This document shows, piece by piece, positions 23,935 through 38,859 of a stretch of 64,000 nt of DNA (the first letter of the stretch is position 1; the number at the start of each line of letters is the position of its first letter). A program made the position numbers and the translations under genes. The notes under the pieces were generated by a model. The model worked only from the letters and a program-made list of their open reading frames with translations, was not told the DNA's origin and ran no database searches. This DNA is from Holtermannia corniformis (Eukaryota > Basidiomycota > Tremellomycetes > Holtermanniales), in the NCBI GenBank assembly GCA_001599935.1, contig BCIJ01000004.1, positions 893,716 to 957,715 of the forward strand, given 5' to 3'.

Positions 23935-26900
23935 ATGACGGCCTTTCACCCCTTCGAGGTCAATGTCCCGCATCTCGCCTACACGTTCTTGGGAGGCTTT
24001 GTCGTATTGGTGAGTCGTGTTTGCGATGCGACAGGGTCAGGCGGGCTCTATGAGGGGTCTGGACGCAGCTGGTTGAAGATGTAAATTGCGAGCTGGTGAT
24101 AGGTGCCCCAAAGTCTAGCGCTCCGCCGCCTCGGTCCGGGACTGCTACCAGCTTGCGGCATGGACTCGACCTGTAATTTGGCACCGGTCATCCTGGAGCG
24201 CAGACATCGTAACCTTTGCCTATCCGCTGCTATCGCCTGCTGAGCTGCTGAGCTAGTGTATCATCGTGACGGTTCCCGCTGTTGGTGCGATGCGATCTGA
24301 TGCGTCTATCTCGCATCGCATCCGACTCAAACCCTCAGCGGTAGCTGGCAATGTCAACGCTTTGCTTGCAACAATACTTGGTCGCGTCTCCGTGGCGAAT
24401 CAGCTAGCCTAGCTCGCTGCTCACCGCCGCGGACACGGCCAAGTGTCTGCAGCTCGCCCAATCCGGCTGCCTGCAACTGTCTCGCTATCCAAGGATACAG
24501 CGCTTTCGACAACCCACTTGCTAACACCCTCAGTTCGGCATGTTCTCCCTCATGATCAAAGAACGCCTCTACATCGGCGAAGCCGTCATTGCTACCCTCG
24601 TCGGCATCATCATCGGGCCCTATGCCGCCAACCTGTGGAATCCGGAAGAGTGGGGCGGCGGCTCGGGCCACGTCGTCGAAGAGATCACGCTCGAAGTGAC
24701 CCGGGTTGTGATTGCGATTGGCGTGTTTGCCGTCGGCGTCGAGCTGCCAAAAGCGTACATGAAGAAACACTGGAAGAGCTTGGCGTTCCTTCTCGGGCCC
24801 GTCATGGTGGTGCGTCGCGTCTGGTGCCGTCAAGGGGGTTGAGCTGATGGATCGACAGTATGGCTGGATGATCTCGGCACTGTTGATCTGGGCCATCATT
24901 CCGAAATTGAGCTTCTTGTCCTCACTCGTCATTGCCGCGTGTGTGACCCCGACGGATCCGGTAGGTGCCGACTGGATTGATAGAATCCACTGCCGACGCT
25001 GAGCCCATCAGATCCTCGCTCAAGCCGTCGTCGGTGGCAAGTTTGCAGACAAGCACGTCCCAGCCCACATCCGCCACTTGCTATCCGCAGAGTCGGGCTC
25101 AAACGACGGCGCCGCGTTTCCGTTCCTCTGTGCGTCTCGAGTCCGCGACGGCCAAGCTGACAATGACAGATATCGCAATCTACCTCATCCTCGACAAGAG
25201 TCCAGGCCACGCCGTCGGTGAATGGTTCTACATCACTTGGTCCGTCCTCACCCATCACAATCGTATGCACACTGATGAACGCACCAGGGTATACGAAGTC
25301 TTGCTCGGGATCGTGATCGGCTCGCTGCTCGGCTTTTCCGCGCGCAAGATTATGCGCTTCTCAGAACGCAAAAACTTGATCGATCGACAGTCTTACGTGG
25401 CGCAATATGTCAGCTTGGCCGTGCTCACGATCGGTATGTTGTCTTGACGGACCCAGCGGTACGCTGACGGCATAGGGATCACGACGTTGTTGGGCAGTGA
25501 TGATTTGTTGGCTGCGTTTGCTTGCGGTACCGCATTCGCGTGGGAGTACGTCGATGCCATCCTCTTATATCTTGACACTGACGTGCTCAGTGGGTTCTTC
25601 AACAAGGCGACAGAGGACGCACTCTTCTCCAACGTCATCGACTTGTTGTTCAACTGCGCTTGTTTCATCTACATTGGCGCGATTATCCCATTTGCACAGT
25701 TTGCAAACGCCGATATCTCGGTGAGTCCCCCTCTTGTCTCCAAGTAGTGGACCAGGGCTGACGCTGCCAGCTTGCCGTCTGGCGCTTGGTCGTGCTGACG
25801 ATTGGTATATTGCTTATCCGTCGGTTGCCGATCATCCTTGCGCTTTACAAGTGGATCCCGGATATCAAGACGCTGCGCGAGGCTGCCTTTGTCGGCTGGT
25901 TCGGTACGTGCCTCTCTGAACTTGACCGAACAATGTCTAAAGGATACTGTAGGGCCTATGGGCGTTGGAGCCATCTTCATCTCGACACTAGCACGGACCA
26001 AACTGCCCGAGCCGCATGATCCACCTCGGGATCAGGTCGAGTTGCTGGCGGCCACGATCGGGCCGATCACGGCCTTTCTCGTTCTCTGCTCTGTCCTGTT
26101 CCGTGAGTGGTCGATTGACGATGGAGCGATGGCTGACGTTCACAGACGGCCTGTCGATCCCCTTCTTCTCGCTATCTCGCCGCGTGCACAGCATCACCTA
26201 CACTTGGTCGCGCAACCCTTCAATGGGTCCTAATGGCGACGAGCCAGCGTGGACGTCGCACGCGCGCCGGATCCAACCCGGTCAGCAGATCCGCATCAAC
26301 CGTGACGACGACATGGACGAGGCCGGCGATATCGGGCTCCGTCCGAAACCCTCGCCGCCAGAGGACGACAGTACCGGCAGTTCATCGTCGCGCCGCAGTC
26401 CAGGTGAAGACATGGAGATGCAGGAGCGTCGCGGCGCAGCGCACGTTACGCGTGATGATGCCGATGACGAGGATCCAAGAGAGAAGCAGGGCTCGGATGG
26501 TCGACGCACTCCGCCGCTCGCCGAATACCGCGAGGGCAATCATCTTGTGATTGAGCGCCAACGAAGTCGAGCGAGCGAGGTCGAGGTCGAGGTCATCCGC
26601 AACCACTTTGCGCCGACCAAAGAGGCAGAGCGAACCTCGTTCACGCACCCGCATCCGCTCAAGCACCACGAGGTCGATGCTCTGACCAAAAACTTGTCGA
26701 AATCAATCGAGCACGCTGCATCTGCCGTCCGTGAGGGCGGCAGAGACGCGATCGATGCCATGGGCCTCGGCATGATGCACTCGCATACGAGCGATGGCGG
26801 GAGCGCGCGCCAGTCGATTGATTCGTGCAGGTCGACCCGGCTTGCACCGACGAGCTCAAACGTGCCGGAAAACGCGATTGCAGATGACGAGATCGAGTCA

Positions 26901-27350
26901 CCGACGCGGACGAGTCTGCAAGCTCCCGTCATCCGCGTCAACTCGGGATCGGGCTCGGGCGGGAGATTCGGTGCACTGCGCAGCAAGCTGTTCGGCGCTA
27001 AGGGCAAGCACCGGGGTTCAGACGCCTCGTCGCAGCCTAGAGACCTCGAGGAGGGACGCGGAGACGGCGACATTGACGACTCGATGCTCAAACCCTACAT
27101 GCCGTTCCCCATCACTCGACAACGGTCCACGACGGATTCAGGCGTGGAAGCGACACCGATCTACAACCCTGAACGACCGCCTTCGCCTCCGAAAGTGGGC
27201 GGCATCCGGTTTGCAGAGGGTTCGTCGGCGAGCTCGAGTACTGCGCCGGGACCGATGAGCGCTCCGGGTGGTCATCGGCGGAATGGGAGTTTGACGATCC
27301 CGAGGACGTCGAGTATCCAGTCGACGGGTTCGGGGCGGGGAGGTGATTGA
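23935..27350 (+). CDS. NHA1: plasma-membrane Na+(K+)/H+ antiporter, NHA1 type
   Basis: Exports Na+ or K+ in exchange for H+ at the plasma membrane (CPA1 family). Exon 1 ([20 protein letters not shown]) is followed by a 524-base intron (24010-24533), then about 12 membrane segments with family motifs: [34 protein letters not shown] (the TD/ND-type ion site region), [64 protein letters not shown] long hydrophilic C-terminal tail of about 400 residues (Arg, Ser, Asp/Glu rich) ends at 27350, as in yeast Nha1 where the tail regulates activity. Most introns are 40-60 bases. Confidence 0.92.
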
Positions 27351-27465
27351 GAAGTGTTATGTAGCATATTGTCTTGCTTGAAATGTGATGACTCTTCTAG
27401 CAACCGTCTAGCACCCGCTAGTCAAGTTGTGCATCATCCTGGCGCTTGAACGATTCCTGACGGCC

Positions 27466-28132
27466 ATGTCGTCTTACAAAGGCAAGCAAAAGGTGCCCCA
27501 GGGCAAGACAGAATGGGACATACTCAAGGAGAACCATCGGTGAGTAGTACAAGGGATGCGTCGCGTGCTGACGGTGCACGCAGGTTCATCCGAGAGGATG
27601 AAGACGTCGCAGATGTATCATGGGAAGAGCGTCTGGCTAGGGCATACGAGAGCAAGCTCTTCAAAGAGTTTGCACTGGTACGTATAGCGTTACTGCACGC
27701 TTCACAGGCTGACGAGCTCAGGTAGACTTGAAGCATTACAAGTCGGCCAAGATTGCTCTTCGTTGGCGAACGGCGCCCGAAGTCGTCAATGGCATCGGCG
27801 AGGAGACGTGCGCCAGTCTTCGTTGCGACCACCATCAGCCTATCGCATCGTCATCGACGCCGCTTCGCGATGAGCGTGATGAACGGCGCATGCCACCACT
27901 GACGGCGTTCGAGCTGCCGTTCGTGTACGCCGAGGGTGGCGAGCGCAAAGAGGCTTTAGTCAAAGTCAAGCTGTGCAGGCGGTGCTCGAAAAAGCTACTG
28001 TGGGGCCATGGGAACAAAGGCGAGCAAGATGACGGACCGTCGACGGATACGCACACGAAACGACGACGGAGAGGATCGACCGAAGAACGCGAGAGTGAAC
28101 GAAAACAAAGGCGCCAGAGTACATCGAGATGA
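27466..28132 (+). CDS. FRA10AC1-family nuclear protein
   Basis: Homolog of the protein encoded near the human fragile site FRA10A, a nuclear factor linked to splicing. Exon 1 gives TEWDILKENHR, exon 2 WEERLARAYESKLFKEFAL, exon 3 DLKHYKSAKIALRWRTAPEVVNGIGEETCASLRCDHH, then FELPFVYAEGGERKEALVKVKLCRRCSKKLLWG, the family's paired-cysteine end. A Lys/Arg-rich tail (KRRRRGSTEERESERKQRRQ) suggests nuclear localisation. Three exons, two short introns; start MSSYKGKQKV at 27466. Confidence 0.87.
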
Positions 28133-28149
28133 CAGCGCGTAACGACCAG

Positions 28150-30448
28150 TCAAGCGAGCGGCAGCTCATACACAGGTCTCGAACTCTCCCTAGAGGTCTT
28201 TCGGCTTGTATCTTGCACCTTGATGTCCACTGAGCCACACGGCTCGTCCTTTTCAAGAGGCACGCCTGCTGCAGCGGCAGCTAGCCCCTCCTGCTTTTCC
28301 CCGGCAATACCGGTACCGCGCAAGCCGTATGCGGCGACCATGATTGCTGCGGCAGTCAGTTCACAGTCGACCCTTCCCGCCTACTGACCGATAGCAAGGC
28401 AGACCAAGGACGTCCAAACGGCTGCTCTCAAGCCTGCCAAGACCGCCTTGTCCTGCAAATCAGCCGGCAAGGGCGCATCCCAAGCTATGTTGGCTCGTCT
28501 GCGAGAGTTCTGCTCGGATTTGCGCTGTATCGTCTCGCGCAACACCGTTGACACGGTGGTACCCATCGGGCTCCCCACGCGCATGGCGGTCGCGAGGATG
28601 GCTGCAAACTCAGCCTTGATGTTTGGCACGCGGAGGCAACCAACCTTGCGCAATACTTGCTTCCTCGCTGTGGCTGTCAGCTGGCTAGCGAGCGTTTCCA
28701 CCAACTCACACCAGCGTAAAGTCGGCAACGAGGATGGTGCCGACAGAGATCAACGTGTCGGTTGCGCATGGCACAAGCACCATGGCAATAAATTGAGCAC
28801 GCCAGTAGGACCATGCGGGATCCGCCAGCCCAAAGATGAAGGACGTGCCCCTAGGTCGTCAGTATCTTGTCCAGCCTTGAGAATCTACTCACGAGGTCAT
28901 GATGCAAGCAGTACAGATCATAATCCACGCCTGCACGCGTGTTTGCAGAACCGCGACCAAGACCTGTCCCTCGTTCAGCTGCAAGACCGAGCTACGCAAA
29001 GACACGCACGCAGGCCAGCACGCCCATCACGGGAACGGGCAAAAAGCGCAGAGACGCCTCGAAAGGGTCCAGGTGCTGGAGGTTCTGAAAATAGTATGTG
29101 ATATTGACTTGGAGTGCCTTTGTAGCCGGTGAGTAGGCATGGCGTCGGCGCTTTGACACTGACTCACGTCGGTAGACATCCAGGTGAAGAACACACATGC
29201 GTACAAGTATGCAAGCTTGCCGCCACCGGCTTTGAACAGGTGCAGCGGCAGCAGAACGGGGGTGGCCGACGGTCCGGTCATTCCAGAGAGACGCCGCTGC
29301 CAGTACAAGAAGGCTGCAAGTAACAGTGCCGAAACGACGAGCATCGGAGGGATGTCTACCGACCGTCAATATCATGTAATCGCATTCTACGAATACTCAC
29401 AAGGTGCTTTCCAGCGCTTCGCGTCGCTTTGCGAGCTCGTGAGGGCTATCAAGAAGAGTAGCAAGCTCGCCGTCATCAGAAACCCTCCCAGCCAATCCAT
29501 GCGGCGACTGATTGTACGATCTCTCACGTCCTTCGGGACGAGCAGGAAGGAAACAACCAGGGGAATGGCCGCAACAGCACCTGAACAAAAGAACACCGAC
29601 CGCCAGGTGTAGCTACCAAAGTCAGCAACATACCAACGTTAGCTACAAAGTCACCGTGTACGAAGGAGAAGGCCGCCAATGATTTCGCCAACGCCTGCGC
29701 CTGAAGCAGAATCAGTGGGAGTAGCGACAACCAGAGTTTGATGGGACTGACCGGCAGGTCCTCCAGCGCCGAACGCCGCATACGCGTAAACTCGCGCTTT
29801 GCCAAGTGGATACTCGGCGGCGATGATGCCCAAGCTTGCGGGTATAGCGAGAGCAATACCGCACCCAGCTACGCCCTGCAGCACAAATATCCCATAAAGA
29901 CTGGGAAGGAACCCGCTGAGCACCGTTGCAAGTCCGCACACGGTCAAACCTGCTAGATGCTGTATGGACTCAGATTGCTCTGCAGCTACCCGGGAGGTGA
30001 CTGACCACGTTCCGTCTGCCAAACACATCGCTGACTCTGCCTGACAGCAACATCAAAGAGCCCCTGCAAGTTTAGATTCGCAAAGCGCAGCTCTGTCACG
30101 CACCATCCGACAATGAACGCGCTGAACACCTGCGTGGATCAATTAATCTACACCACAAAAGCAAGGGAAAGGCGTACCCAGGTGACTTTTGTTGGACTCG
30201 CGTCAAAGGTGTCGCCAATTGTAGGTAGAGCCACGGTAACCGCGAATACGGAAAAGACCTGTTCTTCAATCAGAAACGAATCAACGCAGGGGATTTCTGC
30301 CGCGTACCGCCGTAAAGAGCGTGCCGACGAGCCCGACGCTGAGCACAATAAGCCTGAGCGAGCTCCCCACCGGCTTGACCGCGATGGTGCTCGGCGTGGC
30401 AGTTCCATCGCTACTCGTTGAGAGATCGATGGGACGGTCGTCATGCAT
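28150..30448 (-). CDS. MFS transporter, DHA2 (14-TM) type, copy 1
   Basis: Proton-coupled multidrug/organic-compound exporter of the major facilitator superfamily. The start MHDDRPIDLSTSS at 30448 is followed by a first membrane helix (LIVLSVGLVGTLF), VALPTIGDTFDAS (typical DHA2 TM1-2), motif A GRVSDVFGRRN, and helices such as GVAGCGIALAIPASLGIIAAEYP, MDWLGGFLMTASLLLFLIALT and LLPLHLFKAGGGKLAYLYA, ending ...ELPLA at 28150. At least ten short introns split it, so each frame is only 60-150 codons. The next gene upstream is a paralog in the same orientation. Substrate unknown. Confidence 0.75.
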
Positions 30449-30677
30449 GATAATCGTATGTGGGCAGGTTGGAGTGGACACGACTTGAAGTCACAGGTCA
30501 AAGGTCTGCCTTGGAGATGTGGTGCAAAGGATCGGCGCTGCCGTCCACGGCGGCTTTCGCCACTTTCGGTGCCGCAGGGAGAGATGCGCCAGATCTGCAG
30601 TCTTCAACGCTTGACGTTGATCAAGAAAGGCACGATGCGCTTCAGTGCCAGTCGGGTGCCGCATAGATCCATCATCA
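30449..30677. other. short intergenic region between the two transporters
   Basis: About 230 bases upstream of transporter copy 1 and downstream of copy 2. No feature seen beyond the expected promoter. Confidence 0.35.
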
Positions 30678-32888
30678 TCATGCTTGCGATGCCACTGCTT
30701 CGCCGGTGACCTTTCCAGCGACTCCAGCGTGGCGGAGTCCGATCAAGTAGGTGAAGAAGCCTACGTAGCTGTCAGATGACGAGCCACGTTGACAGGACTC
30801 ACCCAAAGTAACAGATACACCACATGTCCAGAAGGCGGCTCTGAGGCCGACTAGAGTAGCACGATCTGCGTCGGCCGAGGACAAAGCGGCGCCCACCGCC
30901 AGACCAGCAAGGTCACGCAGACGATCTCCTTCGTGTTTTTCAAATGTGCCCATCATGACACTGGAAATGGAGAGGCCCATTGCGGCGCCGACCCGCATGA
31001 AAGTCGCAAGTAGCGCTGTCACGAGTCAGGGGGCGACTCGGACGGCGCGTGGTATCGGCTGACCTTGCGCAATGCCTTGTTCTTCCCTGCAAAATCTGTC
31101 AGGCGCCAACGTCACAGGAGTGGGTTGACGTACTGCGCGACGACGTTGCCAACGAGTGCCGTACCCACCGATACGGTCGTGTCCGTAGCGAAAGCCGACA
31201 GCGCCATGGCTAGCCATTCAACCTTCCAGTAACCCCATGAAGGGTTCATGGTGCCCATAAGGATCATCGCGATGCTTCAAGGTCAGTAAAAGTTTAGGCT
31301 GTAAGCTCAGACGCACGAAGTCATTGCAGTGGCACAGCAAAGCAAGATCTTTGCGGATACGCGGTTTTGCAGAATGCCAACTGTGATCTACGCCGCGCGT
31401 CAGTGGTCCTGCTAGGCAAGTAGGTAGCTTACGCAAGCAACGACACCAGCAACAGGTGCAGTTGTATACCGATAGCCAGCTTGAAGCGCATCGAGATGGT
31501 GGTAGCGTTGATAGTAGTAGCTGCACACGATGTGGTAAGGCTAGATGTAGCGCATCAGCTCCGGTCGTCTTGCAGCAAAAGGCCACCCACGTCCGTGCAG
31601 AACCAGATCAGGATAGCGGCGAGGTAGATGACGGCCAGGTTGCCTTTGCCTCTGGCGAAGAGTCGAAGGGGAAGCATGACGGGCGGGCGGTCCTGTTCAA
31701 GGAGCTGCGCTTGTTTGTGTTGACGCCAGACAAAGACCACGAGCAGCACGATGGCGACCGCAAGGCAAGGGCCGATGTCTATATGCAGTCAGCTCGTAGG
31801 TGGCCAACACTACCATCTCTTACACGGCGTTTTCCATCCCTTGGCTGACGTCTGCGAAGTGGAGAAACCAAACAGTAGCAGGAACAGAGCGCAGGTAATC
31901 ATGGCGGCGCTCAGCCAGTCGATGCGTCGATTCGAAGTCACTCCGCGGTCGCGGGGGACCAGAGTGAAGCTCGTCATAACGGGGATTGTCGCAAGACCGG
32001 TCATGATGTAGTAGAATGCGCGCCATCCCAGACTGAGAGGTCGTCAGCGAGCGGATGATGGACGAGGCCCTCGTACCCGGCGGTGATCACGCCTCCTGCA
32101 ATGAGCCCACCAAAGCCGGCGCCGAGCGGTCCACCTTTGGGCAGCGTCAGCTCTTCCAGCGCCAATACGACGGGCTTACCGGCGGAGAACGCGGCGAATG
32201 CGTAGCCTTGAGGTCGTCCCGGCGGAACTTGAGCACCAATGATACCCAAGCCGCTCGGGACGTACAGACTGGCACCGATACCAGCCACGCCATGGGTGAT
32301 AGCGAGCCCAATGACGTTCGGCATGAAGCCTGATAGCAACATGCCGAGGAAAAACGCGCAAGCTCCAGCGGTGTAGGTCAGATGGCGACCAAAGATGTCA
32401 GAGATTCGCCCTGCAACGAGCATGAAGCATCCCTTGACCCGAATTCAGCTCCTACTCATGTGCGGATTGCAAATGGCGCACCCAAGTGAGCATCATGGCT
32501 GATAGAACCTGGGTTGTACGGTCAGCTCTTACTCAGCAAGAGGCGAAGGACTCGCCCACTGTACTTGTGCAGGTGACGCGGTAAAGTCTTTGGAGATTTC
32601 CGGGAGGGCAATGGCAGCTCCCAGGATGAGAATCACCTGCACGGATTAGCTGGCATGTCGCTTGGAGAACGTGACGCTGACTCCATTCATGAAAGTCAGG
32701 CTCATGGCAGCCGTGAGCAGGATCAGGCGCCAAGTCGGCAGCCAGTCCACTGTTGATCCCTCGAGACATGGCAGTACGTCGGAGTCTGCGATGGCTACTT
32801 GCTTGCCGGTGATAGAGATCACCTCCTTTTCATCGTCTTGCGCGAGTTTAGGCTTGAGGGCAGCCGGCTGCAGTGCTTCAGCCAGCAT
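30678..32888 (-). CDS. MFS transporter, DHA2 (14-TM) type, copy 2
   Basis: Paralog of the gene at 28150-30448. The start MLAEALQPAALKPKLA at 32888 is followed by a long cytosolic N-terminus and TM1 (RLILLTAAMSLTFMNGVSVT), IALPEISKDFTASPAQVQW, motif A AGRISDIFGRHLTY, ITHGVAGIGASLYVPSGLGIIGAQVP, RRIDWLSAAMITCALFLLLFGF, VMLPLRLFARGKGNLAVIYLAAI, FMRVGAAMGLSISSVMMG and a last helix FFTYLIGLRHAG, stop at 30678. The same blocks with RMDW/RIDW and LPL[HR]LF occur in copy 1, pointing to a tandem duplication. Many introns of 40-60 bases. An arrangement with three transporters was considered and rejected. Confidence 0.75.
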
Positions 32889-34088
32889 GATACAGCGCAA
32901 CAATGAATATGGTTGCAACAGAGCCAGCCTCGCTATCCTTTTCATGTCCGCCGACCCGATCGGGGGCAATGCCGACGGTCAGTCAGTAAAGGGTCCGTCA
33001 GCATGATCGCTTCTGGCTGATCAGCACGAGATCGTCAGGGCAGGGCATCCGTGTCTTCGGCGCAAGCTGTCAAGGCTGTTGGGTGTTCAGTACTGTCGGG
33101 ATGCGCAGTGCGCGCACCAACGACCCGTTTTTACGTAACGCGGCGATTCTTGGCAAGCTGATGGAGAGAATCTCATCTCAACCTTTCCCTCTCTATCCCA
33201 AGCACTTTGCATGAGGGACTGTCCAACCTGGAGACTGCAAATGGAGCGGACCTGCGACGGCAGCAGCTGATGAAGTGCGTTGGTATGGCACAGGGGCCGT
33301 GCGTCGAGCAACTGTTTGCATGGGACCTATTCGACAGTATAACTGACCTCGTCTTACGGACTGCACTCACAGCAAGAGCCGGCGTCTTGCTTACATAGCT
33401 CAGCCTCAATCATTTTATGAAGCGCTGATGCCCGGCGAACAGCGACCCCCGTTCGAACACGTGCGGTAGGCAGGGCGACGATTGCCATGGGCCGAATCCG
33501 CCAAGAGTCCGACGCCGTGAAGATGCGACGCCTGACATTTTGTTGCTGCGTTTGCGACCGGTACGCCGGTCTATGCACTGGGAACTCGGTATTGCCGTGG
33601 TGGCTTGTTGTCTTGAACCAGGTTGAGAGGGATATCGTCGCGCAGAGCAAGTCTGACAGCTGCGAGAACCCCTTGGGGATCGACGCAAGACAGGAGACGA
33701 TTTTCGTGCAAGCCCGACATCATCCTCATTGTCTGGGCATGGCTCGCAAACAATCAAGGCGCGGTCGCCCAAGAACCACCTGCGAAGCTCGTGTTCTTGC
33801 AAATCGACTTGAGCAACTACCGGACCGCATATGCCTCGGCGATGAAGACGTGAGCCGGTGCTTGACAGATAGACGTGATGCTAACAGTCGACCGTAGCTC
33901 AGCTTTGTCGGCAAACAGCTGTACTACCTTGACACCTGTTTCGCGTCGGTTATGCTTTGTCACTCACTCCTGATCCTGATCGGATGGATACTGAGACAGT
34001 ACAGTAGACGAGCGTTCGCACGTAGGCTATGAGAAGCCCTTGTAGACAGTATGCAACTATAGTTCTACTGCTGAGCGCAAAGACCAAC
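32889..34088. other. 1.2-kb region without a convincing gene
   Basis: Divergent space between a transporter and the SLC35-like gene. Open frames of 60-130 codons occur on both strands (for example plus 33623-33853, which reads KPDIILIVWAWLANNQ and LVFLQIDLSNYRTAYASAM) but I could not chain them through good splice sites. At 33898-34030 on the plus strand a frame contains a membrane-helix-like SVMLCHSLLILIGWIL and a basic end. It may hold a decayed or divergent gene. Confidence 0.35.
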
Positions 34089-35899
34089 ATGGCGAGCAAG
34101 CACCCCCGCCGCCACGTGCCGCTCGTCACCAACGACAACGACGACAGCATCCACAGCAACCTGCAAGGTCATCATCCACCATGCCGGCCAGGCAAGCGCC
34201 CGTCTCCACTCTGATCACAGGCATGTTCCTCACGGGCGTAGCCAACTCTGTAGGTTGACGATCGCGCCTGACGCGACACCAGCTGACCGCATGTAGATCT
34301 TGTCAGCATCTAACTCTGGCTTTGTTGATCTGCATGTACTGACGACTACTGCCGATCAGCTCGAAATACCAAGTTGGTGCAAGCTGGGCCACGCTGGGGT
34401 GTTGGTGTTGATCTCCTTTCGCTTAGGACATGGAATGCGTCGAGAACTGTAGCACCGATCAGCTGGGCCCGAGGGTCTACTTTGAGCAGCCAGTGAGTTG
34501 AACGGGCGAGTGTATGCTGTGGCTGACACCGCGCAGGTATGGCAAACACTCAAGTGAGTGGGCATTCGTGCTGCTACCGAGCTGACCGACGCAGCATGTT
34601 CATCGGCGAGTTTGGCTGCGGTATCCCCATCCTCTGGTCATATCTATACAACCGACACCGTCAGGCGAAAGCAGCCAAGTACAGTATCCTAGCGCAGGAC
34701 GACACGGAGGACAGTAGTGCCGACGAGGTCGTCGATACTCGCGACGAGAACGCCCTGGTTGGCAAGCGGATGCTGTGGATGTGGTTTCCAGCATTCTTTG
34801 ACAGTGCGTCGTCTGGCAACGCATGACCAGAGCTGACATCACAGTCTGCGGGACGACGTTGATGAACGTCGGGTTGATCCTGACCCCGGTCTCAATCTAC
34901 CAAATGACCAGAGGTGCACTCGTGCTCTGGGTCGGTGTGCTCTCTGTCATCTTCCTCCGCCGTCACCTGCACTTGTACCAGTGGGCCTCACTCGTCACCG
35001 TCATGATCGGCGTCTGCATCGTCGGCTTGTCCGGCAGTCTGACCAAGAGCGCGCTCGAAGGCAAACCCAAGCCGGGCGAGCCAGGAGGCGGCGTCGACTT
35101 GAACATGATGGAGGGTCACCAAAAGGGACAGAAGAAGGAGGATGATCCGGCCACTGTATTCCTCGGCGTGCTCCTGATTCTATTCGCACAGGTCTTTACA
35201 GCCTCGCAGTATGCGAGTTGCTCAACCAGCCCGTGCATCGCAGCTGACGTTGCATCAGGTCGTCGAGGAAAAGATCATGTCACGCTACAAGATCGCTCCG
35301 CTTGTGCGCCATTCGGTTCCTCTGGCCTTGCTGACCGTACAGGCCGCCGTCTCGCTCGAAGGCTTCTTCGGCCTCGTCACCGTCCTGATCGCCATGCCGT
35401 TCCTCCACATCTTTCTGCACACCACCTCGCCCTATTTCGACATCCCCCGCGGCTGGCAACAAATCATCCACACGCCCAACGTGCTCTGGTCCTGCATCGT
35501 CATCATGTTCTCGATCGGCGGCTTCAACTTTTTCGGGTTGAGCGTCACGAGTCGGGTGAGTGCGACGACGCGGAGCACGGTCGATACCTGTCGTACGATT
35601 GGTATCTGGATCGTCAGCTTGGGTCTCGGATGGGAGCAGCTCGTCTGGCCGTTTTCGCTGCTCCAGATTGCGGGCTTTGCGCTGCTAGTGTGAGTGCGGT
35701 GCTGTAGCTAAACTGGACTGACGCGAGCAGCTACGGCACGTTTGTGTTCAACGGGCTCCTCCCGCCGTCACTCTTCTGCAAGCCTCCACAGGGCATCCAG
35801 CTCCCTCATGAGCCCGAGCTGGAAGAGACAGGCGAGCTGCCGGCTGCGGCTGAACAAGGTCGCGCGGGGTTTGACGTCGTCCCCGAGCGCACATCATAG
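34089..35899 (+). CDS. SLC35F6-like drug/metabolite-type transporter
   Basis: Member of the nucleotide-sugar-transporter-related SLC35F6 branch, with about ten membrane helices; the human protein is lysosomal/mitochondrial. The start MASKHPRRHVPLV is followed by WQTLNMFIGEFGCGIPILWSYLY, then after an acidic loop CGTTLMNVGLILTPVSIYQMTRGALVLWVGVLSVIFLRR (family core), WASLVTVMIGVCIVGLSG, VFLGVLLILFAQVFTASQ, VVEEKIMSRYKIAPL, EGFFGLVTVLIAMPFL, FNFFGLSVTSRVSATTRSTVDTCRTI and a final helix. It ends in a hydrophilic tail at 35899. The 5' exons (34160-34560) are very short, and I could assign only part of them. Confidence 0.82.
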
Positions 35900-35980
35900 C
35901 CAGTCATGTACAATGCATCGCGTAGGGTTGTCTATACAGTCGTATGCGGGTTTATACAGGTAATGCCGGGACGTCTATGA

Positions 35981-38683
<2,703 letters not shown>

Positions 38684-38816
38684 GTTGTATCGTGCTGGTG
38701 AGGGCGATGGTCGTGCGAGTGAGCGTGAGCGTGCTGAAGTCTGTCAGTCTTGTTGTCTCGGTTTCAACCGCGATAAGCACCTTTGAGTGCGTGCGGACAC
38801 TGCAGGTTGCGCATGT

Positions 38817-38824
38817 CCTTTATA
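38817..38824 (-). promoter_or_regulatory. TATA box of the malic enzyme gene
   Basis: TATAAAGG on the minus strand, 134 bases upstream of the start codon at 38683. The region between holds no other ATG-led frame of note. It lies just before the stop of the small membrane protein gene, so the two genes are packed closely. Confidence 0.45.
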
Positions 38825-38859
38825 CCACCCGAGCGAGCGAGAGACCGGCGCTGTCCGGG

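Noticed and set aside
28150..33011. Three tandem MFS transporters.
   Set aside because: The frames at 30678-32888 join into one gene with a single motif A, so only two transporters are present.
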